Shown: positions 32,927-42,108, counted from the first letter of the stretch. The stretch: DNA of 64,000 bases from a bacterium (GCA_004561445.1 SFVX01000001.1:310001-374000), one strand, 5' to 3'. A program made the numbers and translations. Notes: generated from the sequence alone by a model not told the origin.

Positions 32927-34568
32927 ACCAAAAACCGTACGACGTGTTGTAAAGAATACAACAGTTCGTAAAGCTGAAACTGCACCAGTCAAGGAAACTG
33001 TAGTGCGTAAAGAAGCAAAGGCCCGAGAAAGAGCCGAAGATAAAGCCGTACGCGAGTTTTTCGACGAAGTAAAAGATTCTGATCCAACAAATTTACTGTC
33101 AACTAGTGAAGATTTGCCAGCTAAAAAAGAAAAGAAGGCAAAAAATCCAAAAAAGAAAAAGTCGGTCGGAAAAATTATTCGTCGCATTATTTTGGTTTTA
33201 GTACTTTTGATTATTGCCGGACTTGCAGTCGTCTATTTTATTGCAAATGACTTTATTAAAAATATTACTAATGACGGAAGCTTAGTTGGACTAGTTTTTT
33301 CTGATCCAGACACGCCACTTTTAAAGGATGAAAACGGAAGGACGAATGTTTTAATCTTTGGTACTGAAGGTTATAACATGGACGATCCAGACTATGATGG
33401 CGGGCTTTTAACTGACTCAATGTTAGTTGTTAGCTTTGATCAAGATACTGGCGATGCAAAGGCCGTAAGTTTGCCGCGTGACTTAAAATCTCATACTTGC
33501 ACGGCAACAAGTAAGATTAATGAGCTGTTTTACTGTAAATATATAAAGAACGACGGTACAGAAGAAAGTAAAAAGAAGTACGAAAACGAAGGTGGCGAGG
33601 ACCTCGCGAATGCGTTTGAAGAAGTGCTTGGTATTGATATTCAATATCGCGTACATGTAAACTGGGCGGCTTTAATTCAGGCGATCGATGCAATCGGCGG
33701 TATCGATGTGGTATTTACTTATGGCGATCAAACTTGGGATGGACCAGAGACAACAATCCCTACTACAGATAAGCGCGGTCTTGCAGACGGCGTACGCAAA
33801 AACGGCAAATATCCAATTCAATTCCCAAATGGCGAAGTTGTCCATTTGGATGGCGCTAATGCGCTTGCGGTAGCTCGTACACGCAACGCATATGGTGGAT
33901 ATGGTGCGTCAGCTGGTAACTTTAGTCGTGAGATTTTCCAACAGAAAATTATTGAGGCGACCGTCAAAAAGGCGAAATCTTCTAATATTACGCTAGATAC
34001 GGTTTTGAAAATCAAGAGTGCAATCGGCGATAACCTACGCACTAATTTTAAAGATACTGAGATTAAAACTTTGATTAAACTCGGCAATAGCATGGATATT
34101 GGATCGCTAGAATCTATCTCGCTAGTTTCGCCTTCGGATGGCACGAGGCCACTTATGACGACTGGTATGATAAATCATATTTCTTATGTTTATCCAACGG
34201 CGGGCGTGGGTAATTATAGTAAAATTCATGAATATATCGCAAAGAAGCTCAGTAATGACTTTAAGAGCGAGGGTGCACAGTTGAGTATACTTAACGGTAC
34301 ATCCGCAAACGGTATCGCTTCTTCAGCAAAGGCGGAGCTTGAGGATGAGGGTTTTACGGTACTTGAGACAGCAAATGCGCCTGAAAGTGAACGCGACTTT
34401 GATGGTGCGAGAATTTATCAGCGCAATAGCGGTTTCTCGAAGACAGCAGCTAAGTTGGCTGAGAAATATGGCGTATCTATTAAAGACAAAGTTCCAGAAG
34501 CACTGAAGAGCTTTAAGGGCGACTTTATTATAATTATTGGTAACGGCAGTAGTAAATCCGATAAATAA
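32880..34568 (+). CDS. LytR-CpsA-Psr (LCP) family glycopolymer transferase with LytR_C domain
   Basis: 562 residues from the chosen start. Attaches glycopolymers from polyprenyl phosphate to peptidoglycan outside the cell. A long basic cytosolic N-terminus (about 1-95), a TM (about 100-122), the LCP catalytic domain with DSMLVVSFDQDTGDAKAVSLPRDL and a later Arg-containing ALAVARTRNAYGG, and a C-terminal LytR_C domain (LSILNGTSANG). I start at 32880: an extended -10 (TGGTAAAAT, ending 32873) directly abuts the in-frame ATG at 32874, whereas 32880 lies 6 nt after it. The start overlaps the upstream gene. Confidence 0.93.
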   Translation: MSKSIDGLQRRDQKSKPKTVRRVVKNTTVRKAETAPVKETVVRKEAKARERAEDKAVREFFDEVKDSDPTNLLSTSEDLPAKKEKKAKNPKKKKSVGKIIRRIILVLVLLIIAGLAVVYFIANDFIKNITNDGSLVGLVFSDPDTPLLKDENGRTNVLIFGTEGYNMDDPDYDGGLLTDSMLVVSFDQDTGDAKAVSLPRDLKSHTCTATSKINELFYCKYIKNDGTEESKKKYENEGGEDLANAFEEVLGIDIQYRVHVNWAALIQAIDAIGGIDVVFTYGDQTWDGPETTIPTTDKRGLADGVRKNGKYPIQFPNGEVVHLDGANALAVARTRNAYGGYGASAGNFSREIFQQKIIEATVKKAKSSNITLDTVLKIKSAIGDNLRTNFKDTEIKTLIKLGNSMDIGSLESISLVSPSDGTRPLMTTGMINHISYVYPTAGVGNYSKIHEYIAKKLSNDFKSEGAQLSILNGTSANGIASSAKAELEDEGFTVLETANAPESERDFDGARIYQRNSGFSKTAAKLAEKYGVSIKDKVPEALKSFKGDFIIIIGNGSSKSDK

Positions 34569-34572
34569 GACT

Positions 34573-34601
34573 AAAAGCACCTCGTAATGAGGTGCTTTTT
34601 T
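34573..34601 (+). terminator. rho-independent terminator of the glycan operon
   Basis: AAAAGCACCTC/GAGGTGCTTTT, a perfect stem with a 5-nt loop and a TTTTTT tail, 4 nt after the LCP stop. Confidence 0.93.
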
Positions 34602-34849
34602 GACGCCTTCATATACGCTAGATGTAGCGTAGATACACTAGATATAGTGTATCTGTATGCGAGTTTTCCACAGTGTGGAATTATTATGCTATTGTTTATT
34701 TTTTGAATTATGTTTTAGTTTATTATTCTAGTTATATTGATTTTTTGTAGTTTTATGTTTTTATTGTTTGATAGTTTTCCACAGTCTTTTTCTAATGTGG
34801 ATTTCTTTGTTCGGTTTTTGCTTCCCTACCTCTGTTTTTTTGGGGTATA
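34602..34849. other. AT-rich intergenic region with tandem palindromes and DnaA-box-like sites (origin-associated)
   Basis: No gene seen. Two back-to-back stem-loops share a CTAGATRTAG core: TACGCTA-GATG-TAGCGTA (34614-34631) and GATACACTA-GATA-TAGTGTATC (34632-34653). TTTTCCACA occurs at 34664-34672, directly facing an inverted TGTGGAATT (34674-34682), and again at 34775-34783; a weaker TGTGGATTT is at 34796-34804. Long T-rich stretches lie between. It probably belongs to the replication origin region, about 2.3 kb from dnaA. Confidence 0.55.
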
Positions 34850-34879
34850 AAAAATACGCCCCGAGCTCGAGGCGTATTT
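34850..34879 (-). terminator. rho-independent terminator of the rpmH-rnpA-yidC-jag operon
   Basis: AAATACGCC/GGCGTATTT stem, running on the minus strand into a T run, just after the jag stop. Confidence 0.85.
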
Positions 34880-34883
34880 GTGA

Positions 34884-35345
34884 TTATTCGGCTTTTTTAA
34901 CAATATGAAGTCGACGCTCACGGCCTTCACCAGTACTAAAGGTTTCGATGTCACTGTAATCGCTAGCAAAGCGATGAACGACGCGACGATCGGCGGCGTT
35001 GAGGTCAAGAATGCGCTCTTTGCCAGTAGCGCGAACTTGGCGAATCCATTGCTCGGCTTGATGCTCGATTTTATCGGCGCGCTGGCGTTTGTAGTCGGCG
35101 ACGTCGATATTTACGCGCGTAACTTCAGCATTGCGAGCGACTAGCGTCATTGAAACGATATGTTGAAGAGCGCGCAGGTTGTTGGCGTTTTTACCGATAA
35201 GTAGCGAATTCATACTGGTGCTTGGAACAGAGAGCTGAATTACATCGTCTTCGATAGTCGAATAGACTGCTACGTTGATACCGAAAAATGAAAGCAAATC
35301 TTCTACATATTTCGTCGCAAAACGAATAGATTCATCTGTATTCAT
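34884..35345 (-). CDS. jag: RNA-binding KH/R3H protein (Jag/KhpB)
   Basis: 153 residues. A KH domain with the GxxG-type loop LLIGKNANNLRALQHIV is followed by an R3H domain (ADRRVVHRFASDY). The Jag_N domain of longer homologues is absent. Binds RNA, often with KhpA, and is classically encoded after yidC, as here (3-bp gap). Confidence 0.95.
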   Translation of the reverse strand: MNTDESIRFATKYVEDLLSFFGINVAVYSTIEDDVIQLSVPSTSMNSLLIGKNANNLRALQHIVSMTLVARNAEVTRVNIDVADYKRQRADKIEHQAEQWIRQVRATGKERILDLNAADRRVVHRFASDYSDIETFSTGEGRERRLHIVKKAE

Positions 35346-35348
35346 TGA

Positions 35349-36452
35349 TTATCTCCTTTTCTTTTTATTAGAATCCACGGAGATGCGAGTAATATGTTCT
35401 TTTGATTTTTTATTTTTATTGCTAGAAGCGTAATGAGATTTGCGCTCTTTTGCCTTCAAACGGGCAATTTTAGCTTCATCTTTAGCAATAGTTTCATCTT
35501 TGACGACGATGGCCTCTTTGGCATCACGAAGCTCTTTGAGGACCTTTTTCTCAGCTTTGAGCTCCATCTCTTCATAGTTGCGACTGAGAATTACTTTTTG
35601 CTGGATGATAGTAATAGCGTTACTGAGTAAATAGTAGAAAACGACGGCGCCTGGAAGCCCAATCATAATAAATAGCATCATGAGAGGCATTGTGAAAGAC
35701 ATCGTGCTCTGCGAAACAGCGTTGATTTCTTCTTGAGAAGGCTCTTTACCATCGGCAGCTTCTTTCATGAGCTGGCGCATAGTTTTGCGCTTTTTACCGT
35801 TTTGACGAGTCGGGTCCTGCTGACGTGACATAATAAACTGCGTAAAGGCGCTAGTAAGCGCAAAGACTAAGATAATAATAGAATCGATAGAATTAAAGCC
35901 GGCTTTGGCGGAAAGGTCGACTACGCCAAAAAGTTTGGGCTGGAAATTATAGACGGCGTTTTCGTCAGTTTTGCGGGCTTCAAGATATTGATTTTGATGT
36001 TCGATAAGTTCTTTAATACGAGGGAGATCTTCGGTAATCTTATAAGCGGAATGTTCGACGGTGTAATCTTTGCTGCGATTCTCTTCATTGATAATTGGGC
36101 GAACTGTAACGTTAATGGCAGTAAATAAAGCAATAAAAATTGGTAGCTGAATAAAGAGCATCAACATCGAGCGCATAGGCTTAATGTTTTTGCGCTTATA
36201 GAGATCCATCATCTGTAGCGACTCGAGTTGCTTGTTGCCGTTACAGTTTTTCTTAATCTCGACGAGTTCTGGCTGAATTTCGCGCATGACGCGAGTCTGG
36301 TGAAGTTGGCGCTTCATAAGTGGCCAGACGGCAAATTTGACGAGAATAGTAAAGATAATAATAGCTAGACCAAAATCGCCCACCAAGTTGTAAATCAAGA
36401 ACATGATATTTACAAGCGGGCGGACGATTAATGCATCTAGAATTCCAAACAT
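35349..36452 (-). CDS. yidC: membrane protein insertase YidC/OxaA
   Basis: 367 residues, Gram-positive-like short form without the large periplasmic domain. TMs at about 5-45, a helical hairpin (LVEIKKNCNGNKQLESLQMM), the QLPIFIALFTAI segment and three later TMs; the end is basic (KNKKSKEHITRISVDSNKKK), suited to ribosome docking. In order rpmH-rnpA-yidC-jag. A TATAAT-like box lies 9 nt before the ATG, so it may also have its own promoter. Confidence 0.95.
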   Translation of the reverse strand: MFGILDALIVRPLVNIMFLIYNLVGDFGLAIIIFTILVKFAVWPLMKRQLHQTRVMREIQPELVEIKKNCNGNKQLESLQMMDLYKRKNIKPMRSMLMLFIQLPIFIALFTAINVTVRPIINEENRSKDYTVEHSAYKITEDLPRIKELIEHQNQYLEARKTDENAVYNFQPKLFGVVDLSAKAGFNSIDSIIILVFALTSAFTQFIMSRQQDPTRQNGKKRKTMRQLMKEAADGKEPSQEEINAVSQSTMSFTMPLMMLFIMIGLPGAVVFYYLLSNAITIIQQKVILSRNYEEMELKAEKKVLKELRDAKEAIVVKDETIAKDEAKIARLKAKERKSHYASSNKNKKSKEHITRISVDSNKKKRR

Positions 36453-36462
36453 AATAGTTTGA

Positions 36463-36804
36463 TTATATTATATTTGCCTCTTTGAGTAAACTGCTTATAA
36501 GGGAACGCAGCTCTTTAAATGGCATTTTAAGAATTTCTTTATTATAAACAACAAAGATACAGTCATAAGGCTGCTCAATGTGTGGATGCTCGAGGCGGAT
36601 AGCCTCATAGACGCGACGACGGATGCGATTGCGGCCGACGGCGGATTTAAGAACTTTTTTACTGACGACGACAGCGAAACGTTGTTTTTTGCGTGTATTA
36701 ACAGCAAAAACCAGGGATATTTTTGGATCCCTGATTGTTTTACCATTTTGATAGGTACTGCGTACCCCACCGCGCGAATGAAAACGGAATTTGCGTGATA
36801 GCAT
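36463..36804 (-). CDS. rnpA: ribonuclease P protein component
   Basis: 113 residues. Assists the RNase P RNA in tRNA 5' maturation. FRFHSRGGVRSTYQNGKTI and the RNR motif in VGRNRIRRRVYEAIR are typical. Its ATG shares a base with the rpmH stop (TAATG), so translation is coupled. Confidence 0.93.
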   Translation of the reverse strand: MLSRKFRFHSRGGVRSTYQNGKTIRDPKISLVFAVNTRKKQRFAVVVSKKVLKSAVGRNRIRRRVYEAIRLEHPHIEQPYDCIFVVYNKEILKMPFKELRSLISSLLKEANII

Positions 36805-36941
36805 TAGGCGGTTAGACGAGCGCGACCTTTAATGCGACGACGAGCAAGAACTTTGCGACCATTGACGCTATTATTACGTTTGCGGAAGCCATGCTCTACT
36901 TTGCGTTGGCGCTTGTGTGGCTGATAAGTACGTTTTGGCAT
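36804..36941 (-). CDS. rpmH: 50S ribosomal protein L34
   Basis: 45 residues, on the minus strand. It begins MPKRTYQPHKRQRKVEHGFR and continues with the conserved NGRKVLARRRIKGRARL. Complete and of normal length. First gene of the rpmH-rnpA-yidC-jag operon and divergent from dnaA, the classic bacterial origin arrangement. Confidence 0.97.
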   Translation of the reverse strand: MPKRTYQPHKRQRKVEHGFRKRNNSVNGRKVLARRRIKGRARLTA

Positions 36942-37173
36942 AAGTTTAATCCTGACTTTATAATTATTGTTTTATTATTTGAATTGTGTTTATTATACCA
37001 AGTTTTTCCACTTTTCTCAAGCTTTTTTCCACAGTACTAAACCCCTATTAAATAGCATTATGTGGAAAACTCTTATCTGTTATTTTAAAAACATAGTATA
37101 AAATATTATTTTTATCTGTTTTAACTGTGGAAAACTTTGTATAATAAGGGTAAGAAAAGGAGGTATAAGGGAG
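36942..37173. other. oriC: putative oriC core and dnaA/rpmH promoter region
   Basis: A 232-bp AT-rich spacer between divergent rpmH and dnaA. DnaA-box-like TTTTCCACA at 37025-37033 and, inverted, at 37061-37069 and 37126-37134. An AT-rich tract (37081-37115) could serve as unwinding element. TATAAT (37140-37145) is the likely dnaA -10; the third box lies directly upstream of it, which would allow DnaA to repress its own gene. AAGGAGG precedes the dnaA start. Confidence 0.75.
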
Positions 37174-38577
37174 ATGCCAAACGAGTGGCAGAGTGTGCTG
37201 GACGAAATAAAGAACTCCGTGTCCGATATGGCATATAATACTTATTTTGCGGGTAAGTTCAATTTTGAGTCTGTTGACGAGAATGGCCTACTTACAATTA
37301 CCGTCCCTTCTATCTTTATTAAAAAACAGATTGAATCTAAATATATAGATGCAGTGCGTGATGCGCTTGAAGCAGTAGATTTTGGTTATGCCGATATAGA
37401 AATCAAGATCACTAAAGCCGAGAATAAGACTTTAGTACAGAAGGCGCGCGAAGTGACGCCAGAAATGTTAAATTCAGCACGCGCTGCAGTAAAACCAAAT
37501 ATTATGACAGCAAATAAAGTTGTCACGAAGGATTCTGGGCAAAAATCTTTCTCGACGAGCGGGAGCGGGCTTAATCCACAGTTTAGGCTCGATAATTATG
37601 TAGTCGGCAGCAATAACGACTTGGCAGTAAGTGCCGCAAAAGCGATTATTGAGCATCCGGGTACGCGTTATAATCCGTATTTTCTTTATGGTGGACCAGG
37701 TTGCGGTAAAACTCATCTCGTACAAGCGATAGGCAATGAAATTCGCGAGCAACATCCGGAACTGCGCGTACGCTACACGACAATCGAGGAATTTTATCAT
37801 GATTACGTCGAGTCGGTACGTAAAAAAATCGATGGGTTCGAGAATAAATATCGCAAATCAGTAGATGTGTTAATTATTGATGATTTTCAATATATCGTCG
37901 GTAAAGAAAAAAGTCAGGAAGAATTTTTCCATACTTTTAATGAGCTGCACAATAATAATAAGCAAGTAATTGTGACTTGCGATCGTTTGCCAAGTGAATT
38001 AGCAAGCGTTGATACGCGTTTAAGCTCTCGATTGATGCAGGGGATGCCAATTGATATCCAGATGCCAGACTTTGAGACAAGGTGTGCAATTTTGCACATG
38101 AAGGCGGAATTGAGTGGATATAATGTGGATAATAAAACGATCGAATATCTTGCAGAGAATATTCGCTCTAATGTGCGCGAGCTTGAGGGAAAATTAAACC
38201 AAGTGGCAGCGCTAGCTGAAATGCGCAATATTTCCACTTCGGAAGTAATCGGTAGTATGGACGAGAGTAGTTTTTCGCCACAACGTCGTTCGGTTTCAGC
38301 ACGTAGCGTGGTCGAAAAGGTAGCAAAGTATTATTCCCTGCTCCCGACAGATCTTTTGGGTAAAAGTCGCACGAAAGATATTAAGAACGCTAGACAGGTT
38401 GCAATGTTCTTGATGAATGATGAGCTTGGAATGAGCACGGTTAAAATTGGAGCCGAATTTAAAAAAGACCACACCACTGTTATGCACGGTATTAAGATGG
38501 TAAAACAAAATTTGAAGCTTGATTTTAACTTACGTGAGCAAATTTCAGAGCTGAGGGATAAAATTTATGCAAATTGA
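37174..38577 (+). CDS. dnaA: chromosomal replication initiator DnaA
   Basis: 467 residues. An N-terminal domain I, a linker, the AAA+ domain with Walker A GGPGCGKTHL and Walker B VLIIDDFQY, and domain IV with KDHTTVMHGIK for DnaA-box recognition. Full length. Starts with an ATG after AAGGAGG. Heads dnaA-dnaN-recF. Confidence 0.98.
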   Translation: MPNEWQSVLDEIKNSVSDMAYNTYFAGKFNFESVDENGLLTITVPSIFIKKQIESKYIDAVRDALEAVDFGYADIEIKITKAENKTLVQKAREVTPEMLNSARAAVKPNIMTANKVVTKDSGQKSFSTSGSGLNPQFRLDNYVVGSNNDLAVSAAKAIIEHPGTRYNPYFLYGGPGCGKTHLVQAIGNEIREQHPELRVRYTTIEEFYHDYVESVRKKIDGFENKYRKSVDVLIIDDFQYIVGKEKSQEEFFHTFNELHNNNKQVIVTCDRLPSELASVDTRLSSRLMQGMPIDIQMPDFETRCAILHMKAELSGYNVDNKTIEYLAENIRSNVRELEGKLNQVAALAEMRNISTSEVIGSMDESSFSPQRRSVSARSVVEKVAKYYSLLPTDLLGKSRTKDIKNARQVAMFLMNDELGMSTVKIGAEFKKDHTTVMHGIKMVKQNLKLDFNLREQISELRDKIYAN

Positions 38578-38901
38578 AGCCCTTCTATGTGGAAAACTTG
38601 TTGAAAACTACGTTTTTTGGCCTAATTTTGGTGGAAAACTTGAGCAAAAAGCCGTAGAAAAGTGCGTGCAAAATACGTGGAAACAAAATGTGCAAAAAAT
38701 GAATTGGTGGAAAAAATCACAATTAAAACCTATAGCGAATGTTAAAAAGCAAAGTTTTACACGAGTTTTACCTAATAAATTGAACAATTATTTGCACAAA
38801 TGGAAACGGTGGCTCTTCCCGAGAAAAAAGGAGGTTTTGCACATTTTCCACAGAGTCTACTAATACTACTACTAAATATATAAATAAAGGAGCTTATAAA
38901 A
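38578..38901. other. dnaA-dnaN spacer with DnaA-box-like repeats
   Basis: A 324-bp region without a convincing gene. TGTGGAAAA at 38588-38596 and TTTTCCACA at 38844-38852; GTGGAAAACTTG occurs twice (38589-38600, 38631-38642), with weaker GTGGAAA copies near 38677 and 38707. This resembles the downstream box cluster of two-part origins. An open frame runs across it, but its content is explained by the repeats. AAGGAGC precedes dnaN. Confidence 0.6.
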
Positions 38902-40008
38902 ATGGAAGTTGAAGTTTTACAGGAACGACTATCAAAAGCATTGAATATTGTAAGTCGAGTAGCAGCAAGTACAAAAGCTGGGTTGCCAATTCTAAGTAAT
39001 ATTCTACTTAGAGCGGACGGTAAAGAATTAGTTTTAACGGCAACCAACTTGGAACTTGCAACAGTTGATTTTGTAAATGCAGAAGTAAAGAATAGTGGTA
39101 CGATTACGGTGCCAGCAAAGTTAATTGCAGAGTTTGTATCTAATTTACCGAGAGGCGAAAAAGTTTTGCTAAAGAGTAAAGACGATAAACTAATGATCTC
39201 GGCCGGTAAGTATAAATCTACAATTAATGGTATTTTGGCGGATGATTTTCCAGAGTTGCCAAAAATAGATGAAAAAGAAGCAGCGATTTTTAAGATAGAT
39301 GTAGATATCTTTAAAGAGGCACTCTCAGAGGTAATTCCGGCAAGTAGTAGTGATACGACGCGCCCTGCTCTAACTGGTGTATTCTTTAATACATTTGAAG
39401 GTGATCTTTATATTGCAGCAACGGATGGCTATCGCTTAGCGGATCGTAAGTTTGTTAATGGCGTGAGTAGCGAGATTAAAGCAATTGTGCCATCTACTGC
39501 CGTGCAAGAAGTTTTGCGTTCGATTTCGGATAGCGTTAAAGAAGTAGAAATCTTAATTTCAGAGTCACAAATTGTGTTTAGGCTAGGTGAGATTGAGATT
39601 ACGTCAAAACTAATTGATGCGAGTTTTCCACCGTATAGGCAATTAATTCCGAAGACCTCCGAGATTACGCTTGAGCTAGATAAGGCAGAACTAATTAGGA
39701 TGACGCGCGTGGCGGCGCTGTTTGCGCGCGAATCGGGTGGTTCGGTGGTGTGCGAAACACAGGCGGAAACTGGTAATTTCTTGGTTTATGCAGTAGCGAG
39801 TGAGCTCGGCGAAAATACGGCTTCGATGGAGGCGGGCGCGAAAGCAGACGGAAAAGTGGTTTTGAACTCACGCTACTTGATTGATGCATTAAATGCGACA
39901 ATAGAAGATAAGATTAGCTTTGGTTTTTCCGGAAAACTGTCGCCAGTAGTAATTAAAAACGCAAAAAATACTGAATATACACATATCGTGATGCCGCTAA
40001 AGAGCTAG
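38902..40008 (+). CDS. dnaN: DNA polymerase III sliding clamp (beta subunit)
   Basis: 368 residues, three-fold repeated clamp domains. TKAGLPILSNILL, TIPARLI-like TVPAKLIAEFV, ATDGYRLADRKF and the C-terminal HIVMPLKS are typical of the family. Good ribosome binding site. Followed by recF after 7 bp. Confidence 0.97.
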   Translation: MEVEVLQERLSKALNIVSRVAASTKAGLPILSNILLRADGKELVLTATNLELATVDFVNAEVKNSGTITVPAKLIAEFVSNLPRGEKVLLKSKDDKLMISAGKYKSTINGILADDFPELPKIDEKEAAIFKIDVDIFKEALSEVIPASSSDTTRPALTGVFFNTFEGDLYIAATDGYRLADRKFVNGVSSEIKAIVPSTAVQEVLRSISDSVKEVEILISESQIVFRLGEIEITSKLIDASFPPYRQLIPKTSEITLELDKAELIRMTRVAALFARESGGSVVCETQAETGNFLVYAVASELGENTASMEAGAKADGKVVLNSRYLIDALNATIEDKISFGFSGKLSPVVIKNAKNTEYTHIVMPLKS

Positions 40009-40015
40009 GAGTCTT

Positions 40016-41035
40016 GTGCGCATAGTTGAAAATGTAAAATTGAAGAATTTCCGCTGTCATGAAGATTTTGAGCTGAGTTGTAATGAAGATACGACGCTAA
40101 TAATTGGATCAAATGGAAGTGGAAAAACTTCGGTGCTCGAAGCAATTTATTTGGCTTTGCGCGGAAAGTCTTTTAAGGGGGTGGATAGAGAGATTTTGAG
40201 ACGTGAAGCGGATTTTTATCGCGCGGAAATTCGATTACATGATTTTAAGACGGTGATTATTAGATACGATGGCGCAAAAAAGAGCTTCGAAATAGATGGC
40301 AAGAAAAATCTGAGATTGCCAAAGAAGAGCCGTTACCCGGTGGTGTTATTTGAGCCGGATGATCTTTATCTAGTTGGCTCTTCCCCGTCGAGGAGGCGTG
40401 ATTATTTTGATGAATTGTTTCGTCAAATAGATGATAAATATGGAGTGACGCTAGGCAAATATAATAAGGCACTAAAACAGCGAAATGATCTGTTGAAAAA
40501 TGAATTTGTGGACGAAAATGATCTTTTTTCGTGGAATGTAATGTGTGCGAATTATGGGACGGAATTAATTTTGTTTCGCAAGAAGTTTCTTGATGAAATA
40601 AATGCGCGAATGACGGAGATTTATCGAGAGATTGCGAAAAATGAGGACGAGTGTGCAATTTCTTATGTTGGAACTGAGGTAGACGAGAATAAATATCTGA
40701 GTATTTTGGAGTCTAATTTTGAGAAAGATAGATATCTTGGTTATACGAGTTTTGGGGCGCATAGGGATGATTATGAGTTCGTGTTTAATGGTAAACGCGC
40801 GGATGGATCGGCTTCAAGAGGTGAGATTAGGAGCATGATTTTGGCCTTAAAATTTATAGAGGCGAAGATTTTGGAGCAAGAGACGGGTTTCTCTCCTGTA
40901 GTGCTGCTAGATGATATTTTTTCAGAGCTAGATGATGCTAGACAAAAGCATTTAATTAGCAACTTTAAGGATTATCAGATGATAATTACAAGTACGTCAG
41001 CGCCAATAGATATGAATATAGACGTGAATTTGTAA
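40016..41035 (+). CDS. recF: DNA replication and repair protein RecF
   Basis: 339 residues. SMC-like ATPase loading RecA at gaps. NFRCHEDFEL, Walker A GSNGSGKTS, the FEPDDLYLVGSSPSRRRDYFD segment, and LDDIFSELDDARQ at Walker B. The start is GTG at 40016 (MRIVENVKLKNFR) after TAGGAG. Slightly short (E. coli 357) but complete. Confidence 0.95.
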   Translation: MRIVENVKLKNFRCHEDFELSCNEDTTLIIGSNGSGKTSVLEAIYLALRGKSFKGVDREILRREADFYRAEIRLHDFKTVIIRYDGAKKSFEIDGKKNLRLPKKSRYPVVLFEPDDLYLVGSSPSRRRDYFDELFRQIDDKYGVTLGKYNKALKQRNDLLKNEFVDENDLFSWNVMCANYGTELILFRKKFLDEINARMTEIYREIAKNEDECAISYVGTEVDENKYLSILESNFEKDRYLGYTSFGAHRDDYEFVFNGKRADGSASRGEIRSMILALKFIEAKILEQETGFSPVVLLDDIFSELDDARQKHLISNFKDYQMIITSTSAPIDMNIDVNL

Positions 41036-41131
41036 ATATTTTGGTTTTAAGTGTTGTAAAAAATAAGTAAAATTATTTTTGTGGAAAAGTTTTGTGCAAA
41101 ACTATATAGATATGTGGAAAATATATAAAAA
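41036..41131. other. spacer after recF with two DnaA-box-like sites
   Basis: TGTGGAAAA at 41080-41088 and 41113-41121, plus GTGCAAAA between them, in AT-rich DNA. No gene is seen. The fourth space of this region that carries the motif. Confidence 0.5.
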
Positions 41132-41166
41132 TGCGTCCTGGGCGATTTTAGACACCCCAGGACGCA
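41132..41166. terminator. strong hairpin terminator, possibly bidirectional
   Basis: TGCGTCCTGGG/CCCAGGACGCA, a perfect 11-bp stem with a 13-nt loop; a T-rich run on either side. It lies between the ends of recF and the convergent secretion-island operon. Confidence 0.88.
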
Positions 41167-41169
41167 ATT

Positions 41170-42108
41170 TTATAGCTGATTGCCGGCTATAATAACTTCT
41201 TTTGGTACGCCTGGCATATTGTGAGTAGTTAGATATGGTTGTGGATATTCGACGATTTGCCAAGTATTACCCTGCTTTTTTAGAACGATACGGTAATGAG
41301 CAAGAAGTAAATCTTGATCGAAATTGTATTCTTGGATAGTGGTAACGTAATATTCGCCGATTTCCTGACCTTCACTGACGAGTTTGCTGTTTTCGCCTGA
41401 TGGGTAACTTTCATTAATGAAAACTTGGGGATTGGAAGCGGTGCTAGCGACTGGGGCTAGGTATGGGTTATTATTGCCCGAGAAGAAGATTTTATAGGCG
41501 GTAAGGTCGTCGTCTTTGCCATAGGTTTTAAGTTTATTTATAGCGGCATCAAGATAAATATCTTTGGACTTGATATTAATAACTGGGCGTGAGCCTTCTT
41601 CCTCATAGTCGTAACTGATGGAATAAAGCGAACTATTGAATGGGAGATGGTTTAAAATAGGGTATTTTTCTTTGGTGCGGAGGCCTTCTTCATTAAGATA
41701 GACGCCGACGCGACCTTCAACCTCAGTAAATTCCATTTTATGCTTTTCGAGATAAGTTTTTCCTTCGTCGTCGGAGGCACTAAGGGTACCAAGAAGCTTA
41801 TTGTGGTCATTATCGATAGTAACCTGTTTTTTAATAGATTCAAAATGATCAAATTTTACTTCAAGTTCATAATTGCCTGGTGTGATGTAGGAGGTGGATT
41901 TATTTTTGATTTTTGTGCCGTTAAGGGTGACTTCGGCGCTATAAGGTGCAAAATAAATATCGGTACGGATTTTTCCGGCGCGACTAATGAGGGTGACGAC
42001 GGAATAAAAAATTGCGATGATTACAAAAAGCCCAAGTAAAAGAAAAGTGAGTTTTTGGCCTTTTGTAAGATTGTTTTTAATTGTGTTTTGCTTTTTCATA
42101 TTTACCAT
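41170..42108 (-). CDS. hypothetical single-TM protein with PEGA-like domain (end of secretion-island operon)
   Basis: 312 residues. A short basic N-terminus, a TM at about 20-42, then an outer domain. Residues about 50-110 look PEGA-like (IYFAPYSAEVTLNGTKIKNK, TPGNYELEVKFDHFESIKKQ), a fold common in surface proteins; the remainder is not recognised. It overlaps the wall-hydrolase gene by 7 bp, so it is probably part of the same transcript and machine. Confidence 0.65.
   Translation of the reverse strand: MVNMKKQNTIKNNLTKGQKLTFLLLGLFVIIAIFYSVVTLISRAGKIRTDIYFAPYSAEVTLNGTKIKNKSTSYITPGNYELEVKFDHFESIKKQVTIDNDHNKLLGTLSASDDEGKTYLEKHKMEFTEVEGRVGVYLNEEGLRTKEKYPILNHLPFNSSLYSISYDYEEEGSRPVINIKSKDIYLDAAINKLKTYGKDDDLTAYKIFFSGNNNPYLAPVASTASNPQVFINESYPSGENSKLVSEGQEIGEYYVTTIQEYNFDQDLLLAHYRIVLKKQGNTWQIVEYPQPYLTTHNMPGVPKEVIIAGNQL

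Noticed and set aside
38567..38863. 98-codon open frame overlapping the end of dnaA
   Set aside because: It has no family resemblance, no ribosome binding site, and its text is made by repeated GTGGAAAA boxes; treated as non-coding origin sequence.
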